A stretch of 63,657 nucleotides of DNA from Deltaproteobacteria bacterium (GTDB taxonomy: Bacteria > Desulfobacterota > Binatia > Binatales > Binataceae), in the NCBI GenBank assembly GCA_021780225.1, contig JAJXZF010000062.1, positions 1-63,657 on the forward strand. Reading direction: 5' to 3'. The position numbers and the translations under genes are program-made. The stretch's first letter is position 1. Every line of letters starts with the position of its first letter. Below the pieces are notes generated by a model that saw only the letters and a program-made list of their open reading frames with translations, was not told the DNA's origin and did no database searches. Positions 18,225 through 27,169 of the stretch are shown here, piece by piece.

Positions 18225-18927
18225 CGCGCGAATTATAAAAGCGCGGGCCGGTTTCACGGTCGACGTCCATATCCGGCTCGACGCGGGCGATCGCCTCGCG
18301 ATCTTCGGCGCTTCGGGCGCGGGCAAAAGCACCGTTCTCGGATGTATCGCCGGAATCGAAAATCCCGACTCCGGCGAGATTCGGTTGGGCGGCACGAAGT
18401 TATTCCCGCCGCCGCTGCCGCTGCATCGCCGTCCCCTCGCCTACCTGACGCAAAAAGATCTGCTCTTTCCACATCTTAGCGCCGGCGAAAATATCACCTT
18501 CGGACTTGCCAACGGCGGCGGCGCCGAAAGCGCACGCTGGATCGGCGAGCTGCGCGAGCGGCTCGGCCTTGAAGCGATCTGGAATAATCGCGCGGCTAAA
18601 ATCTCCGGCGGCGAGTCGCGCCGGGTCGCTTTAGCCCGGATGCTTGCGCGGCGGCCGCCTCTGGTCCTGCTCGACGAACCGTTTGTCGCGCTTGATCGTC
18701 CGCTGATTCGCGATCTGACCGGCGCGCTCGACGAATGGCGGCGCCGGCTGGGCTTTATCCTGATCGCGGTTGACCATCGCGCCGAGGTCCTCACCCCCCT
18801 TTGCCCGCGCGTCGCGGCGATCGAACGGGGAAAAATCGTTCAGCAAAGCGACTGGAATTCCCTCGCCGCATCGCCCGCGACTCCCGGCCTCGCACGCCTG
18901 CTGGAAATTCCTTATCCGAGCGATTGA
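18217..18927 (+). CDS. wtpC: Molybdate/tungstate ABC transporter, ATP-binding protein
   Basis: The 236-aa cytoplasmic ATPase contains Walker A GASGAGKST (about 30-38), the Q-loop LTQKDLLFPHLS, the signature ISGGESRRVALARML (LSGGQ variant SGGES), Walker B PLVLLDEPFVALD and the switch His in VDHRAE. It lacks the C-terminal MOP domain of ModC (family length about 350 aa), so regulation by bound oxyanion at the ATPase is absent. It ends three bases before the dnaN stop on the other strand. Confidence 0.88.
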   Translation: MLDARIIKARAGFTVDVHIRLDAGDRLAIFGASGAGKSTVLGCIAGIENPDSGEIRLGGTKLFPPPLPLHRRPLAYLTQKDLLFPHLSAGENITFGLANGGGAESARWIGELRERLGLEAIWNNRAAKISGGESRRVALARMLARRPPLVLLDEPFVALDRPLIRDLTGALDEWRRRLGFILIAVDHRAEVLTPLCPRVAAIERGKIVQQSDWNSLAASPATPGLARLLEIPYPSD

Positions 18928-18930
18928 CGC

Positions 18931-20070
18931 CTACAGCCGCATCGGCATCACAACATACGTGAATTGAGAATCTGTCGGCGTTTTAATCACGCCGGGGCTG
19001 ACCTCGTCGCTCAAACCCAGAACCGCTTCGGCCTCGGCAGGAATCACGCCCAGCGCCTGCTGCAAATACGCGGCGTTGAAGCCGATCGAGAAGTCCGCGC
19101 CGCCGAATTCGATATCGAGCGTTTCGCTGGCTTCGCCCACCTCGGGACTTGCGGATGAAACCGTAAGGCTGCCCGCCGAAAACGCGAGTTTAACGCCGTG
19201 ATAGCGCTCGTTCGAAAAGATCATCGCGCGCTTGATTGCGCGCAGCAGCGCTTCGCGCCCAACCGGAATCTGATATCGGGATTCCTTGGGAACCACGCCC
19301 CGGTAATCGGGAAATTCGCCCTCGACCAATCGCATCGAGACTTCCGACGAACCGCGCTTGAGCCAGGCGAGCTGGCCGTCGATGGCGAGCTTGACCTCGC
19401 CTTCTCCGGCCTGGTCGAGCAGCTTGCGCAATTCGGCCAGTCCCTTGCGCGGGATGATCGCGCCGCCCTGCAAGTTGAATCCGGCAACTTCCCGATCGAC
19501 CATCGCCAAGCGATGGCCGTCCGTCGCGACCATCCGCACGCCGTTGCCGTCCGCGGCTTCGATATAGACGCCGCTCAGGTTGTAGCGCGCCTCATCGGGA
19601 CTGACCGCAAAAATCGTCCGATCGATCATCGCGGCAAGCGCTTCGCAAGCAATTGTCAATTCGCCTTTGATGGCCTTGCGTCCGCCGAGCGGCTCCTGTT
19701 TCGACGCCTGCGCCGGCATCGCCGGAAAGCTCCGCGGATCGAGACCCATCATTTTGAACCGCGCGCGACCGCATCGCAGTTCGAACCAGTCGCCTTCAAG
19801 CGACTTGAGCGTCACCTCCTCGCCCTCGGCTTCGCGCACGACTTCAAAAAGTTTGCGCGCGTTGAGCGTGAGTCCTCCCTTTTCCGCGTGCGAACAAGCG
19901 ATCTCGGTGCGGATGCCGACTTCCAAATCGGTCGCGGAAAGCCGGAGCCGGTTTTCTTCAGGCTCGAGCAGGACATGCCCGAGAATTGGCACAGTGTTGC
20001 GGCGCTCGACGATGCCTTGAACCATCCCGAGCCCATTCAAAAGCGAAACGCGATCAATGACCAGTTCCAT
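18931..20070 (-). CDS. dnaN: DNA polymerase III beta subunit (sliding clamp)
   Basis: The 379-aa protein starts MELVIDRVSLLNGLGMVQGI and ends SQFTYVVMPMRL, the standard ends of the bacterial clamp (compare ...PMRL in E. coli). Three similar clamp domains of about 120 residues each are visible. It forms the ring that tethers polymerases to DNA. It is downstream of dnaA on the same strand, separated by 252 bases of candidate origin DNA rather than by the usual short spacer. Confidence 0.97.
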   Translation of the reverse strand: MELVIDRVSLLNGLGMVQGIVERRNTVPILGHVLLEPEENRLRLSATDLEVGIRTEIACSHAEKGGLTLNARKLFEVVREAEGEEVTLKSLEGDWFELRCGRARFKMMGLDPRSFPAMPAQASKQEPLGGRKAIKGELTIACEALAAMIDRTIFAVSPDEARYNLSGVYIEAADGNGVRMVATDGHRLAMVDREVAGFNLQGGAIIPRKGLAELRKLLDQAGEGEVKLAIDGQLAWLKRGSSEVSMRLVEGEFPDYRGVVPKESRYQIPVGREALLRAIKRAMIFSNERYHGVKLAFSAGSLTVSSASPEVGEASETLDIEFGGADFSIGFNAAYLQQALGVIPAEAEAVLGLSDEVSPGVIKTPTDSQFTYVVMPMRL

Positions 20071-20322
20071 TTATCACCCGCGCTCCGGCCTGACTTCTGA
20101 TCCTGATCATATATTTCTTGGAAAAAGATCAGTAAGGCTAGTAGCGCCTGTTGATTTGTGCATAACAGGAGAAAAATCAAGCAAATAAAAGGCTTTTCCC
20201 TGAGTATAATCTGTGGATGGAAAGTCGGCGAAAACCCCTTGAGCGCAGCGGTCAGGCCTGCCTTGTGCATAGCCGCGATCTTGTTCAACCGTTCTCAACA
20301 GGTTTTCCCAACTTTCAGCCAT
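20071..20322 (-). other. Candidate oriC unwinding region between dnaA and dnaN
   Basis: Read on the minus strand, the spacer holds three similarly oriented DnaA-box-like 9-mers: CTATGCACA (20264-20272), CCATCCACA (20212-20220) and TTATGCACA (20157-20165, a full TTATNCACA match). Directly after the last box comes CTACTAGCCTTACTGATC (20127-20144) and then a T-rich/AT-rich stretch (to about 20105). This order, a box followed by spacer, CTA-type triplets and an AT-rich run, is that of the basal unwinding system (DnaA-trio) defined in Bacillus subtilis. No gene is visible in the spacer. Confidence 0.6.
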
Positions 20323-21681
20323 TCAGGCGGCGTTCGCCTGGGTGGTTTTCAACTCGCGTTCGATCTTCTCGATCGAAAACCGAAACGCCGAATCATTCGC
20401 GATCCGCCGCGCGATCAGATTATGCGCGTGAATCACGGTTGAATGGTCGCGGCCGAACGATTCGCCGATCGCCGGAAACGACGCGTCCGTCAGCTTCCGG
20501 CAAAGGTACATCGCGACCTGGCGGCAGAACGCGATGTGCTGGGTGCGCTTTTTCGACTTCAGATCGAGCAGCCGGATATGGAAAAAATCCGCCACGACCT
20601 TTTGAATCGCCTCGATATCCGGCTTGGGTTCGCGCGTGCGAATCAGGTCGCGCAGCGCCTGGCGCGCGAATTCGGTCGTGATCGGCGATTTGTCCATCGA
20701 GGCGAGCGCGGCGATCCGGGTCAGGCATCCTTCCAGCTCGCGCACGTTGGCTGAGACATTCTGCGCTATATAAAGCGCCACTTCGGCCGGCAACGGCAGA
20801 TTTTCGAGCGCCGCCTTTTTTTGAATTATCGCGACGCGCGTTTCGAGATCGGGCGGAGCGATATCGGCAATCAGCCCCGATTCGAAGCGATTGCGCAGGC
20901 GATCCTCAAGGCCGTTGATCTCCTTGGGCGTCTTGTCCGAGGTCAAGACAATTTGATGCCGTTCGGAATGCAGCGAGTTGAAAGTATGGAAGAATTCCTC
21001 CTGCGTGCGTTCGCGGCCGGCCAGGAATTGCACGTCGTCGAGAATCAGCGCATCAACCCGGCGGAATTTCTCTTTGAAATCGCCCATGCGATCGCGCCGG
21101 ATCGAGTTGATCAACTCATTCATGAAGACTTCCGCCGGCATGAACAGGACTTTGCACCGGCCGTTGCCGGCCGCCCAGATATGATGGCCGATAGCGGTCG
21201 CCAGATGAGTTTTGCCCAGACCGACGCCGCCATAAATGAAGAGCGGGTTGTATTTATCGCCGGGCTGATGCGCCGCCGCCAGCGCCGCCGCATGGGCGAA
21301 CTGATTGCTCGATCCGACCACAAATTCGTTGAAAGTGTAACGCTGCGGCAAGCCGGGATGGAGTTCCGCCGACGCCGGCTCGGCGGCGCGCGCCGGCGCC
21401 GTTTTGACCGGCGCGGCCGGGCGTGGGCGCGCCGGTTGCGCTTCAGCGTCAAACGTTAGCTTGATTGTCACCGGGCCGCCGGCTTCGGCGGAAAGCGATT
21501 CGCGCAAAACGTCGTGATAGCGATCGCTCACCCATTCGCAAAAGAATCGGTTGGGCGCTTCGATCGTAACGGTTTGCTCGCGCATCGCAACAAAATTGAG
21601 CGGCTGGATCCAGGTTTCGTAACTGACCTGGCCCAACGTTTCGCGAATCCTGTCCGCGGCTCTTTGCCAGACCTCGTTCAT
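20323..21681 (-). CDS. dnaA: Chromosomal replication initiator protein DnaA
   Basis: The 452-aa initiator shows domain I (about 1-80, ending in KLTFDAEAQ), a short proline/alanine linker (domain II, about 85-110), the AAA+ domain III with Walker [16 protein letters not shown], Walker [10 protein letters not shown] and sensor/box VII arginines, and domain IV with the DnaA signature [15 protein letters not shown] that reads DnaA boxes. GGAGGGGG lies eight to ten bases in front of ATG 21681. It is divergent from hemL, with a 585-base intergenic region between them. Confidence 0.98.
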   Translation of the reverse strand: MNEVWQRAADRIRETLGQVSYETWIQPLNFVAMREQTVTIEAPNRFFCEWVSDRYHDVLRESLSAEAGGPVTIKLTFDAEAQPARPRPAAPVKTAPARAAEPASAELHPGLPQRYTFNEFVVGSSNQFAHAAALAAAHQPGDKYNPLFIYGGVGLGKTHLATAIGHHIWAAGNGRCKVLFMPAEVFMNELINSIRRDRMGDFKEKFRRVDALILDDVQFLAGRERTQEEFFHTFNSLHSERHQIVLTSDKTPKEINGLEDRLRNRFESGLIADIAPPDLETRVAIIQKKAALENLPLPAEVALYIAQNVSANVRELEGCLTRIAALASMDKSPITTEFARQALRDLIRTREPKPDIEAIQKVVADFFHIRLLDLKSKKRTQHIAFCRQVAMYLCRKLTDASFPAIGESFGRDHSTVIHAHNLIARRIANDSAFRFSIEKIERELKTTQANAA

Positions 21682-22281
21682 GCTTCGCCCCCTCCAGGAA
21701 TATTTGCGCCGTTCCCCACGACGGCGGATTGATCGCCAAGTTTCGTTCGCGAATTACTCACAGTTCCATCCACATCTGTTGATAACGAGAGATTCTCCTA
21801 TGTGTTCAAGTCGTTGGGAAAAAACGCCCCTCTGGCTATCAACTCGCCGGTTGAACCACCGCGCCCCTCCCTGCAATCTTTTGAACAAAAACGACTGGAA
21901 AATACGCTCGCGACTGATGGCCACGATTACGATCGCCGCTCAATTCGGTCCAAAACACGCCCCTTGGCGCCTGTACCAGTTTGGCGGCGAAGACAAGTGT
22001 GTAAATTCTTTTCGCTGGCCATTCAAGCGACTGTCACCAGGATGTGGAAAACCTCCGAATTTTCACGAAAAATTCTCAGCCAAAAAAAAATTGAAAATGT
22101 ATTGCGTTCTGGTGGAATTTCTTCCTGAACGCAAACTGGCTCCAGGAGCCAATTTCCTAAATCACGCTGATACCGCCGATCCGCCGCTTGATCATGCGCG
22201 CGCTTTGATAAATCGTCTTCATTACGATTGCCGGGGCCGATTTTCGACCCGCTAAGGCGAAACCAGATGATGTTATCCACA
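21682..22281. other. Candidate upstream half of oriC (DnaA-box region between dnaA and hemL)
   Basis: This 585-base spacer has no credible gene. DnaA-box-like sequences are CCATCCACA (21766-21774), TGTTGATAA (21777-21785), TGTGTAAAT (21998-22006), TGTGGAAAA (22043-22051, a TTWTNCACA match) and a perfect TTATCCACA (22273-22281) that lies inside the first codons of hemL. Clusters on both sides of dnaA, as in B. subtilis incC/incN, suggest a bipartite origin. GC-skew inversion would be decisive. Confidence 0.5.
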
Positions 22282-23556
22282 AAAAACTCGCAGGCCCTGT
22301 TTGAGCGCGCGCGCGTCCGGATTCCCGGCGCGGTGAATTCTCCCGTGCGCGCATGGCGCGCGGTCGGCGGCGCGCCAGTCTTCGTCAAAAAAGCCGAAGG
22401 GGCATGGCTTTTGGACGCCGACGACAACCGCCTGATCGATTATGTGGGTTCGTATGGCCCGGCGATTCTCGGCCATGCGCATCCCGAGGTCGTCGCGGCG
22501 GTGGCCGAACAGGCGGCGCAGGGCTTTTCATTCGGCGCGCCGACCGAACTGGAAGTAGAGTTGGCCGAACGCATCGCGGAGGCGATTCCCGCGGCCGAAA
22601 AAGTGCGACTGGTGAGTTCCGGTACGGAAGCCGGCATGACCGCGCTCAGGATTGCGCGCGCCGCCACCGGCCGCTCCGGCATTATCAAATTCGACGGCTG
22701 CTATCACGGGCATAGCGATGCGCTGCTGGTGCGCGCCGGCTCGGGCGCGATGACGCTCGGCGTGCCGGATTGCGCCGGCGTGCCCGAGGCGCTGGCCGCG
22801 CTGACGCGGGTCGCGCCCTACAATGCGCTCGACGCGGTCGAGCGTTATTTCGCCGCCGACCCCAAGGGTATCGCCGCCGTAATTGTCGAACCGCTCGCGG
22901 CGAACATGGGCGTCGTGCCGCCCGCCGCGGGGTTTCTCAAGCGGCTCAGTGAGCTGGTTCATCGGCACGGCGCGCTGCTCATCTGCGACGAGGTGATCAG
23001 CGGTTTTCGCCTGCGTTATGGCGCCGCCTGCGAGCTGTTCGAGGTCCAACCGGATCTGATCATGCTCGGAAAGATCATCGGTGGCGGAATGCCGATGGGC
23101 GCCGTCGCCGGCCGCGCTGAACTGATGGATCTGCTGGCGCCGGCGGGACCCGTCTATCAAGCCGGCACGTTGTCGGGCAATCCGTTGTCGGTGCGCGCCG
23201 GAATCGAAACGCTCAAGCTGCTCGACCGGCCTGGCGTTTACGAACGGCTAGAGCAGGCGGGCGCGCGGCTGGAGTCCGGTCTGCGGGCCGCACTGGCGGC
23301 GTCCGGCCGCCTCGGGTGTATCAATCGCGCCGGCTCCTTGTTAACGATGTTCCTCGGAACTGATAGAGTTTTCGACGGCGAAAGCGCCCGTCGCGCCGAC
23401 GTGGCGGCCTTCGCCCGATTTTTTCATGGAATGTTCGACCGGGGCGTCAATCTGCCGCCTTCGCAATTCGAGGCGATGTTCGTCTCGCTGGCCCATAGCG
23501 ACGCCGATCTCGACGCGACCGTTGAGGCGGCCCGCGGCGCGCTCGCGGCCGGTTGA
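22267..23556 (+). CDS. hemL: Glutamate-1-semialdehyde 2,1-aminomutase
   Basis: The 429-aa PLP enzyme converts glutamate-1-semialdehyde to 5-aminolevulinate, the C5 route to heme. It has the family core SYGPAILGHAHPEV, VRLVSSGTEAGMTALRIAR, the PLP-binding ICDEVISGFRL and the Schiff-base lysine in MLGKIIGGGMPMGA. The start ATG 22267 (or 22270) is preferred to an upstream frame because the homologous N-terminus (STKNSQALFERARVRIPGAVNSPVRA) begins there. The first codons embed a perfect DnaA box, so DnaA could bind at the gene start. Confidence 0.95.
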   Translation: MMLSTKNSQALFERARVRIPGAVNSPVRAWRAVGGAPVFVKKAEGAWLLDADDNRLIDYVGSYGPAILGHAHPEVVAAVAEQAAQGFSFGAPTELEVELAERIAEAIPAAEKVRLVSSGTEAGMTALRIARAATGRSGIIKFDGCYHGHSDALLVRAGSGAMTLGVPDCAGVPEALAALTRVAPYNALDAVERYFAADPKGIAAVIVEPLAANMGVVPPAAGFLKRLSELVHRHGALLICDEVISGFRLRYGAACELFEVQPDLIMLGKIIGGGMPMGAVAGRAELMDLLAPAGPVYQAGTLSGNPLSVRAGIETLKLLDRPGVYERLEQAGARLESGLRAALAASGRLGCINRAGSLLTMFLGTDRVFDGESARRADVAAFARFFHGMFDRGVNLPPSQFEAMFVSLAHSDADLDATVEAARGALAAG

Positions 23557-23582
23557 CGCCGCCGCCTTTGCGCCGCGCCGCG

Positions 23583-23807
23583 ATGAGCATGGCCGCGAAC
23601 GGAAATCCGCCCGCCCGCATGTGGCGCTTCGCCGCGATCGCGGCGGAGTTTTTCTCGCCGATCTTGGGCGGCGCGATTCTTGGCTATTACCTTGACGACT
23701 ATTTTCGCACCGCGCCGGCGCTGGCGGTCTCGGGCGTGCTCTTGGGCACGTTCCTCGGGATGTACCGGCTGGTGGTCGAGCTCAAAAACTTTCAACGCGG
23801 TGATTGA
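23583..23807 (+). CDS. atpZ: AtpZ/AtpI-type membrane protein of the ATP synthase locus
   Basis: The 74-aa product has two hydrophobic helices (about 15-40 and 45-65) and the sequence FFSPILGGAILGYYLDDYF, typical for AtpZ, which with AtpI forms a membrane complex thought to help rotor assembly and divalent cation supply. A TTG at 23553 overlapping the hemL stop is an alternative start. The gene ends one base before atpI starts. Confidence 0.75.
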   Translation: MSMAANGNPPARMWRFAAIAAEFFSPILGGAILGYYLDDYFRTAPALAVSGVLLGTFLGMYRLVVELKNFQRGD

Positions 23808-24209
23808 ATGAACTGGCGCGCGCCGTCGATCAGCGCAATCCAGCGAACGACCGCTTTCCTGACGGTCGCATTCGCAATCCTGATGCTAGTTGCGGACTCG
23901 CGCGCGGCGGCCTTGGGATGTCTGGTGGGCGGTGCGCTGATGATCGGCAATCTGTTCGTGCTGACGATCATCGGTCGCGCGATCGTGGCGCTCGCGCAAG
24001 GCGGCGGCGCCGGCAAAATCGGCGTGATGCTCGCGCCGCTCAAGATGTTTGTCTTTGTTGCGCTGGTTTATGTATTGGTAACCACGACGCATCTGGCTCC
24101 GGCCGGATTCATGGCCGGAGCCTTGACTCAGTTCGTTGCGATCTTTATTGAAACTTGGCGCGCTGCCGCGCGCGGCGTATTCGTGCGGCCGGAGGACCAG
24201 CAGGCTTGA
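23808..24209 (+). CDS. atpI: ATP synthase subunit I-like protein
   Basis: A 133-aa protein with four hydrophobic segments and GCLVGGALMIGNLFVLTIIGRAIV, the pattern of ATP_synt_I (UncI) proteins that assist c-ring assembly. ATG 23808 follows the atpZ stop with no gap; atpB starts inside its last codons (TTGA overlap), so atpZ-atpI-atpB are translated as one unit. Confidence 0.75.
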   Translation: MNWRAPSISAIQRTTAFLTVAFAILMLVADSRAAALGCLVGGALMIGNLFVLTIIGRAIVALAQGGGAGKIGVMLAPLKMFVFVALVYVLVTTTHLAPAGFMAGALTQFVAIFIETWRAAARGVFVRPEDQQA

Positions 24210-24898
24210 AACCGGTTAACTTCATCGAAATGATTGGCGACCATCTGGGCGGCCTGCCGCCGGTGCTGGTCGGCACATGGCTCGTGATGGCGATTCTGAT
24301 CGTCTTCGCGCTGCTGGCGCGGCGGGCGCTCAACGCCGTAGACGATCCCGCGACGCCCGACGCAGGCATTTCTTTGCGCGCGGTCGGCGAAGTAATCACG
24401 GAATGGCTCGACGGCTTCGTCGCCAATGTGTCGGAACTGCACGGCTCGCGGCGCTTCGTGCCTTTCTTCGGGGCGATTTTCATCTTTATTTTGACCGCGA
24501 ATTTTCTCGGCCTGATCCCTGGGATGGAACCGCCGACCAACGATACCAATCTTACGTTCGCGCTCGGCGCAATTTGCTTTGTCTATTACCTTTATCAGGG
24601 CTTCAAATCGCAGGGTGCGCACTATCTGAAGAGCTTCCTTGGTCCGATGCTGGTGCTGACGCCGCTGATGTTGCCGATCGAAGTGGCCGATAACCTGTTT
24701 CGACCGTTTTCGCTCGGCATCCGACTTTTCGCCAACATGTTTGCCGACCATCAGGTGCTGGGCCTGTTCACCAGCCTGACCTATCTGGTCTTTCCGCTGG
24801 CTTTTTATGCGTTGGGCATGATCGTCTGTATCGTGCAGGCGCTGGTTTTCACGATTCTTGCCGTCAGCTACGTGCGGATGGCGAGCGCCGAGCATTGA
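24206..24898 (+). CDS. atpB: ATP synthase F0 subunit a
   Basis: The 230-aa stator subunit forms the ion half-channels. It contains GSRRFVPFFGAIFIFILTANFLGLIPGMEPPT (residues about 80-110 in two blocks) and the essential arginine in FSLGIRLFANMFADH. A GGAGG ten bases before TTG 24206 fixes that start, which overlaps the atpI stop; ATG 24230 is the alternative. Five to six helices are visible. The peripheral stalk and F1 genes are not in the window, so the synthase genes are split between loci. Confidence 0.93.
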   Translation: MKPVNFIEMIGDHLGGLPPVLVGTWLVMAILIVFALLARRALNAVDDPATPDAGISLRAVGEVITEWLDGFVANVSELHGSRRFVPFFGAIFIFILTANFLGLIPGMEPPTNDTNLTFALGAICFVYYLYQGFKSQGAHYLKSFLGPMLVLTPLMLPIEVADNLFRPFSLGIRLFANMFADHQVLGLFTSLTYLVFPLAFYALGMIVCIVQALVFTILAVSYVRMASAEH

Positions 24899-25073
24899 GC
24901 GTTTATCCTGGTTGCAGGCGGCATTTTTTGACGTACCAATCAGGTTGATTGCTCGAATTCGATTTTATTCCGCGACCGGAGTCCGGTTCGGCCGAAGCGG
25001 TGGTAGATGATAGAAGGCGGAGTTAAATAGCTTAGGGCCGGAGAGCAGGCGCGGTAATCAAGGAGGAGCGAAA

Positions 25074-25406
25074 ATGCTTCGCAGGAGTTGGATGTTTTTG
25101 ATAGTTGCGGCCGGGATGCTGCTGGCGTCTCCGATCTGCGCGATGGCGCAGGAAAGCGCCGCTGGCGGTGGTCATGCCGCGGGCGTCGGCCTAATCGGTC
25201 TCGGCATCGGTTTGGGTCTTGGTCTGGCCGCTTTCGGATGTGGCATGGGCCAAGGCAAGCTGGCGGCGTCGGCGATGGAATCGATCGGGCGCAATCCGAA
25301 CAGCACGAATCAGCTTTTTGTGCCGATGATTATCGGTCTGGCGTTCGTCGAATCGCTGACCCTGTATTCGCTGGTCATGTCGTTTTTCTTGCTCGGCAAG
25401 ATGTAA
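25074..25406 (+). CDS. atpE: ATP synthase F0 subunit c with N-terminal signal sequence and Na+-type ligand set
   Basis: The 110-aa product begins with a signal peptide-like segment (1-25, ending CAMAQ), which some c subunits have, and continues with the two-helix hairpin. AAGGAGGAG precedes the ATG. The ion-site glutamate is Glu93 in FVESLTLYSLV. Gln60 (GMGQG), Ser94 and Tyr98 occupy the places of Gln32, Ser66 and Tyr70 of the Na+-binding c subunit of Ilyobacter tartaricus, with the same Gln-Glu distance of 33. A spacer of 175 bases separates it from atpB and a terminator follows. Confidence 0.93.
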   Translation: MLRRSWMFLIVAAGMLLASPICAMAQESAAGGGHAAGVGLIGLGIGLGLGLAAFGCGMGQGKLAASAMESIGRNPNSTNQLFVPMIIGLAFVESLTLYSLVMSFFLLGKM

Positions 25407-25426
25407 GAAAAGCGAATCGAGAGTAG

Positions 25427-25457
25427 TAAAACGGGGCTTCGCGAGAGGCCCCGTTTT
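25427..25457 (+). terminator. Rho-independent terminator after atpE
   Basis: AAAACGGGGC and GCCCCGTTTT (allowing one or two bulged bases around the loop TTCGCGAGAG) form a stable stem, followed by TTTTGATTTTT. It ends the hemL-atp transcript; the flanking A and T runs allow it to work in both directions. Confidence 0.85.
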
Positions 25458-25485
25458 GATTTTTGGCCGTTTCCGCCTCAGCCGC

Positions 25486-26277
25486 TCAGAGGCGCCGCCT
25501 GGCGCCTTCCAGCACGTCGAACGGCGCCCGCCGCCGCTCCCGCCTCAGCAATACGTAAACCGCGCCAGCCCCGCCGTCGCTCGGGCGCGCCGTCGCGAAC
25601 GCCAGCACGTATCCACCTGCGACGCCGTGCGACAGCCATTGCGCGGTCGCATGTTTGAGAACAGCCTGGCCGCCCGGCGATCGCAAGCCGCGGCCATGCA
25701 CCACCAGCACCGCCCGCCGCCCTTTGCGCACGGATTCGACGATAAAGGCGGTCAGCGCTTCGCGCGCGTCCGGCTGGATCATCCCGTGCAAATCCAGATG
25801 CGCCTGCGTCGAGAATTCGCCGCGCCGCAACTGAGAGAGCAAACGCGGATCCAAGCCGACCCGCGCGCCTTCAACGTATTCGTCGGTCTCGGTGAGCGAA
25901 AACGCGCCCTGGCCCGAGACCAAATCCGATAATTCGGCCAGAACCTCAGCGTCTTCACTGACGATTTCCCGTTTGAACGCGGGCCTCGGCGTCATCCGCT
26001 CGGCGCGGCCGGCGCCCAACGGTTTGACGCCAGCGAGCGCCTCGCGTAACAGCAGCTCGTCGTCTTCCGGCTTCGGGACGATCGGCGCTGATGGCGCGGT
26101 CGCGGGCCGTGGCGCCGGTTTAGCCGCGATTTTCGCGGGCGGCGCAGGTTCGGGTCGCGCGGCCGCGCGACCCGCGACGAGCTTGCCGAGATCCTTGAAC
26201 GGCGAAGCGAACACCGGCTTCGCCGGTTCGGGCCGGCGCTCTTCGCGGGCGGGCTTCGATTTCGCTTTTTTTGCCAT
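25486..26277 (-). CDS. Smr domain protein
   Basis: The 263-aa product starts at ATG 26277 (MAKKAKSKPAREERR), with a Lys/Ala/Pro-rich, probably unstructured first 90 residues. The C-terminal Smr domain (about 165-250) has LDLHGMIQPDAREALTAFI and the nuclease-type VLVVHGRGLRSPGG. Free-standing Smr proteins (YdaL/SmrA-B type) act as endonucleases, in some cases on mRNA of collided ribosomes. A second Smr domain in the window sits on MutS2. Confidence 0.82.
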   Translation of the reverse strand: MAKKAKSKPAREERRPEPAKPVFASPFKDLGKLVAGRAAARPEPAPPAKIAAKPAPRPATAPSAPIVPKPEDDELLLREALAGVKPLGAGRAERMTPRPAFKREIVSEDAEVLAELSDLVSGQGAFSLTETDEYVEGARVGLDPRLLSQLRRGEFSTQAHLDLHGMIQPDAREALTAFIVESVRKGRRAVLVVHGRGLRSPGGQAVLKHATAQWLSHGVAGGYVLAFATARPSDGGAGAVYVLLRRERRRAPFDVLEGARRRL

Positions 26278-26445
26278 ATACGCGAAAGAGGCTGTGAGCC
26301 GCGCTGTCGTTCGGGCTAAGCTCAATCATGACGACAGGGCGTAGCGCAGGCTACGCTTGTCCGCCGGGAAACGTCATGGTTATCGACAGTTTTAGCACAT
26401 CGATGAGGTTGCCCGGCAGGCTGTTCGCTCCTTCGAGGCGTTCGC

Positions 26446-27102
26446 ATGATCCGACCCGACTCGCTCGATCGCCGCGTACTGCGCTTCTGGCGCGGCGTCG
26501 ATAGTTGCCGCGAATGCGCAACGATTTTGCCGTGGCGCAAATTTCCGCTCGGGCGGCGCGGCACGGCGCGATATGGCCTGATGATTCTGGGCGAGGCGCC
26601 CGGCCGCGTCTCGCTCGAAAACGGACGGCCGTTCTCGAATCCGCGCAATTTGATGATTCGCCGCGCTTTCGCCCGCGCCGTCGCGCCGCTCGAAATCGAG
26701 CCGGAAGCGCTTGTCTATTTCAGCGATACGGTCAAATGCTGGCCGTCGTCGGTCAGCGGCGCGAATCGCTCGCCGACCACGGCCGAGAACGCGCGCTGCG
26801 TGAGCCGTCATCTGGGGGCCGAACTGAAGCTGGTCCAGCCGCGGTTGGTGCTGGCGTTCGGCGCGCGGGCGGCCCTAGCCGTGCTCGGCTATCCGCTCAA
26901 GCTTGCCGACGCGCACGCGCGCCCGATTCGTGCGGCGGCGGGCGTGCGGGTGATTCCGCTGATGCATCCATCGACGATCAATATCGCCGGGATGCGCCGG
27001 GTTGGAATCGCTTCGTTGGACGATTACGAGCGCCGGCTCGCGGCGCTGATGCGCGCCGAATTCGCCGCGGCGCTGGAGCAACTTCGCGCGGGCGCGGCTT
27101 GA
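26446..27102 (+). CDS. Uracil-DNA glycosylase, type 4-like (iron-sulfur)
   Basis: The 218-aa enzyme has the UDG motif GEAPGRVSLENGRPF (about 49-63) and the second motif VIPLMHPST near residue 169. Cys21, Cys24, Cys98 and Cys118 are spaced like the four [4Fe-4S] ligands of type 4 enzymes. It would remove uracil from DNA in base excision repair. The start ATG 26446 has GAGG eight bases upstream. Confidence 0.82.
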   Translation: MIRPDSLDRRVLRFWRGVDSCRECATILPWRKFPLGRRGTARYGLMILGEAPGRVSLENGRPFSNPRNLMIRRAFARAVAPLEIEPEALVYFSDTVKCWPSSVSGANRSPTTAENARCVSRHLGAELKLVQPRLVLAFGARAALAVLGYPLKLADAHARPIRAAAGVRVIPLMHPSTINIAGMRRVGIASLDDYERRLAALMRAEFAAALEQLRAGAA

Positions 27103-27169
27103 CCTGCACGGCGTCCGGCGCGTTTGATTGATCGAGCGCAAAATCCCCGAACCGACGAGGGAGCACCTG

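Noticed and set aside
16470-18395. 641-codon minus-strand open frame opposite the wtpABC operon
   Set aside because: Its translation is Arg/His-rich without any domain, and it is antisense to three clearly homologous genes; GC-rich DNA yields such frames.
21680-22255. 191-codon frame in the dnaA-hemL spacer
   Set aside because: No ribosome binding site or recognisable domain, and it overlaps the DnaA-box region.
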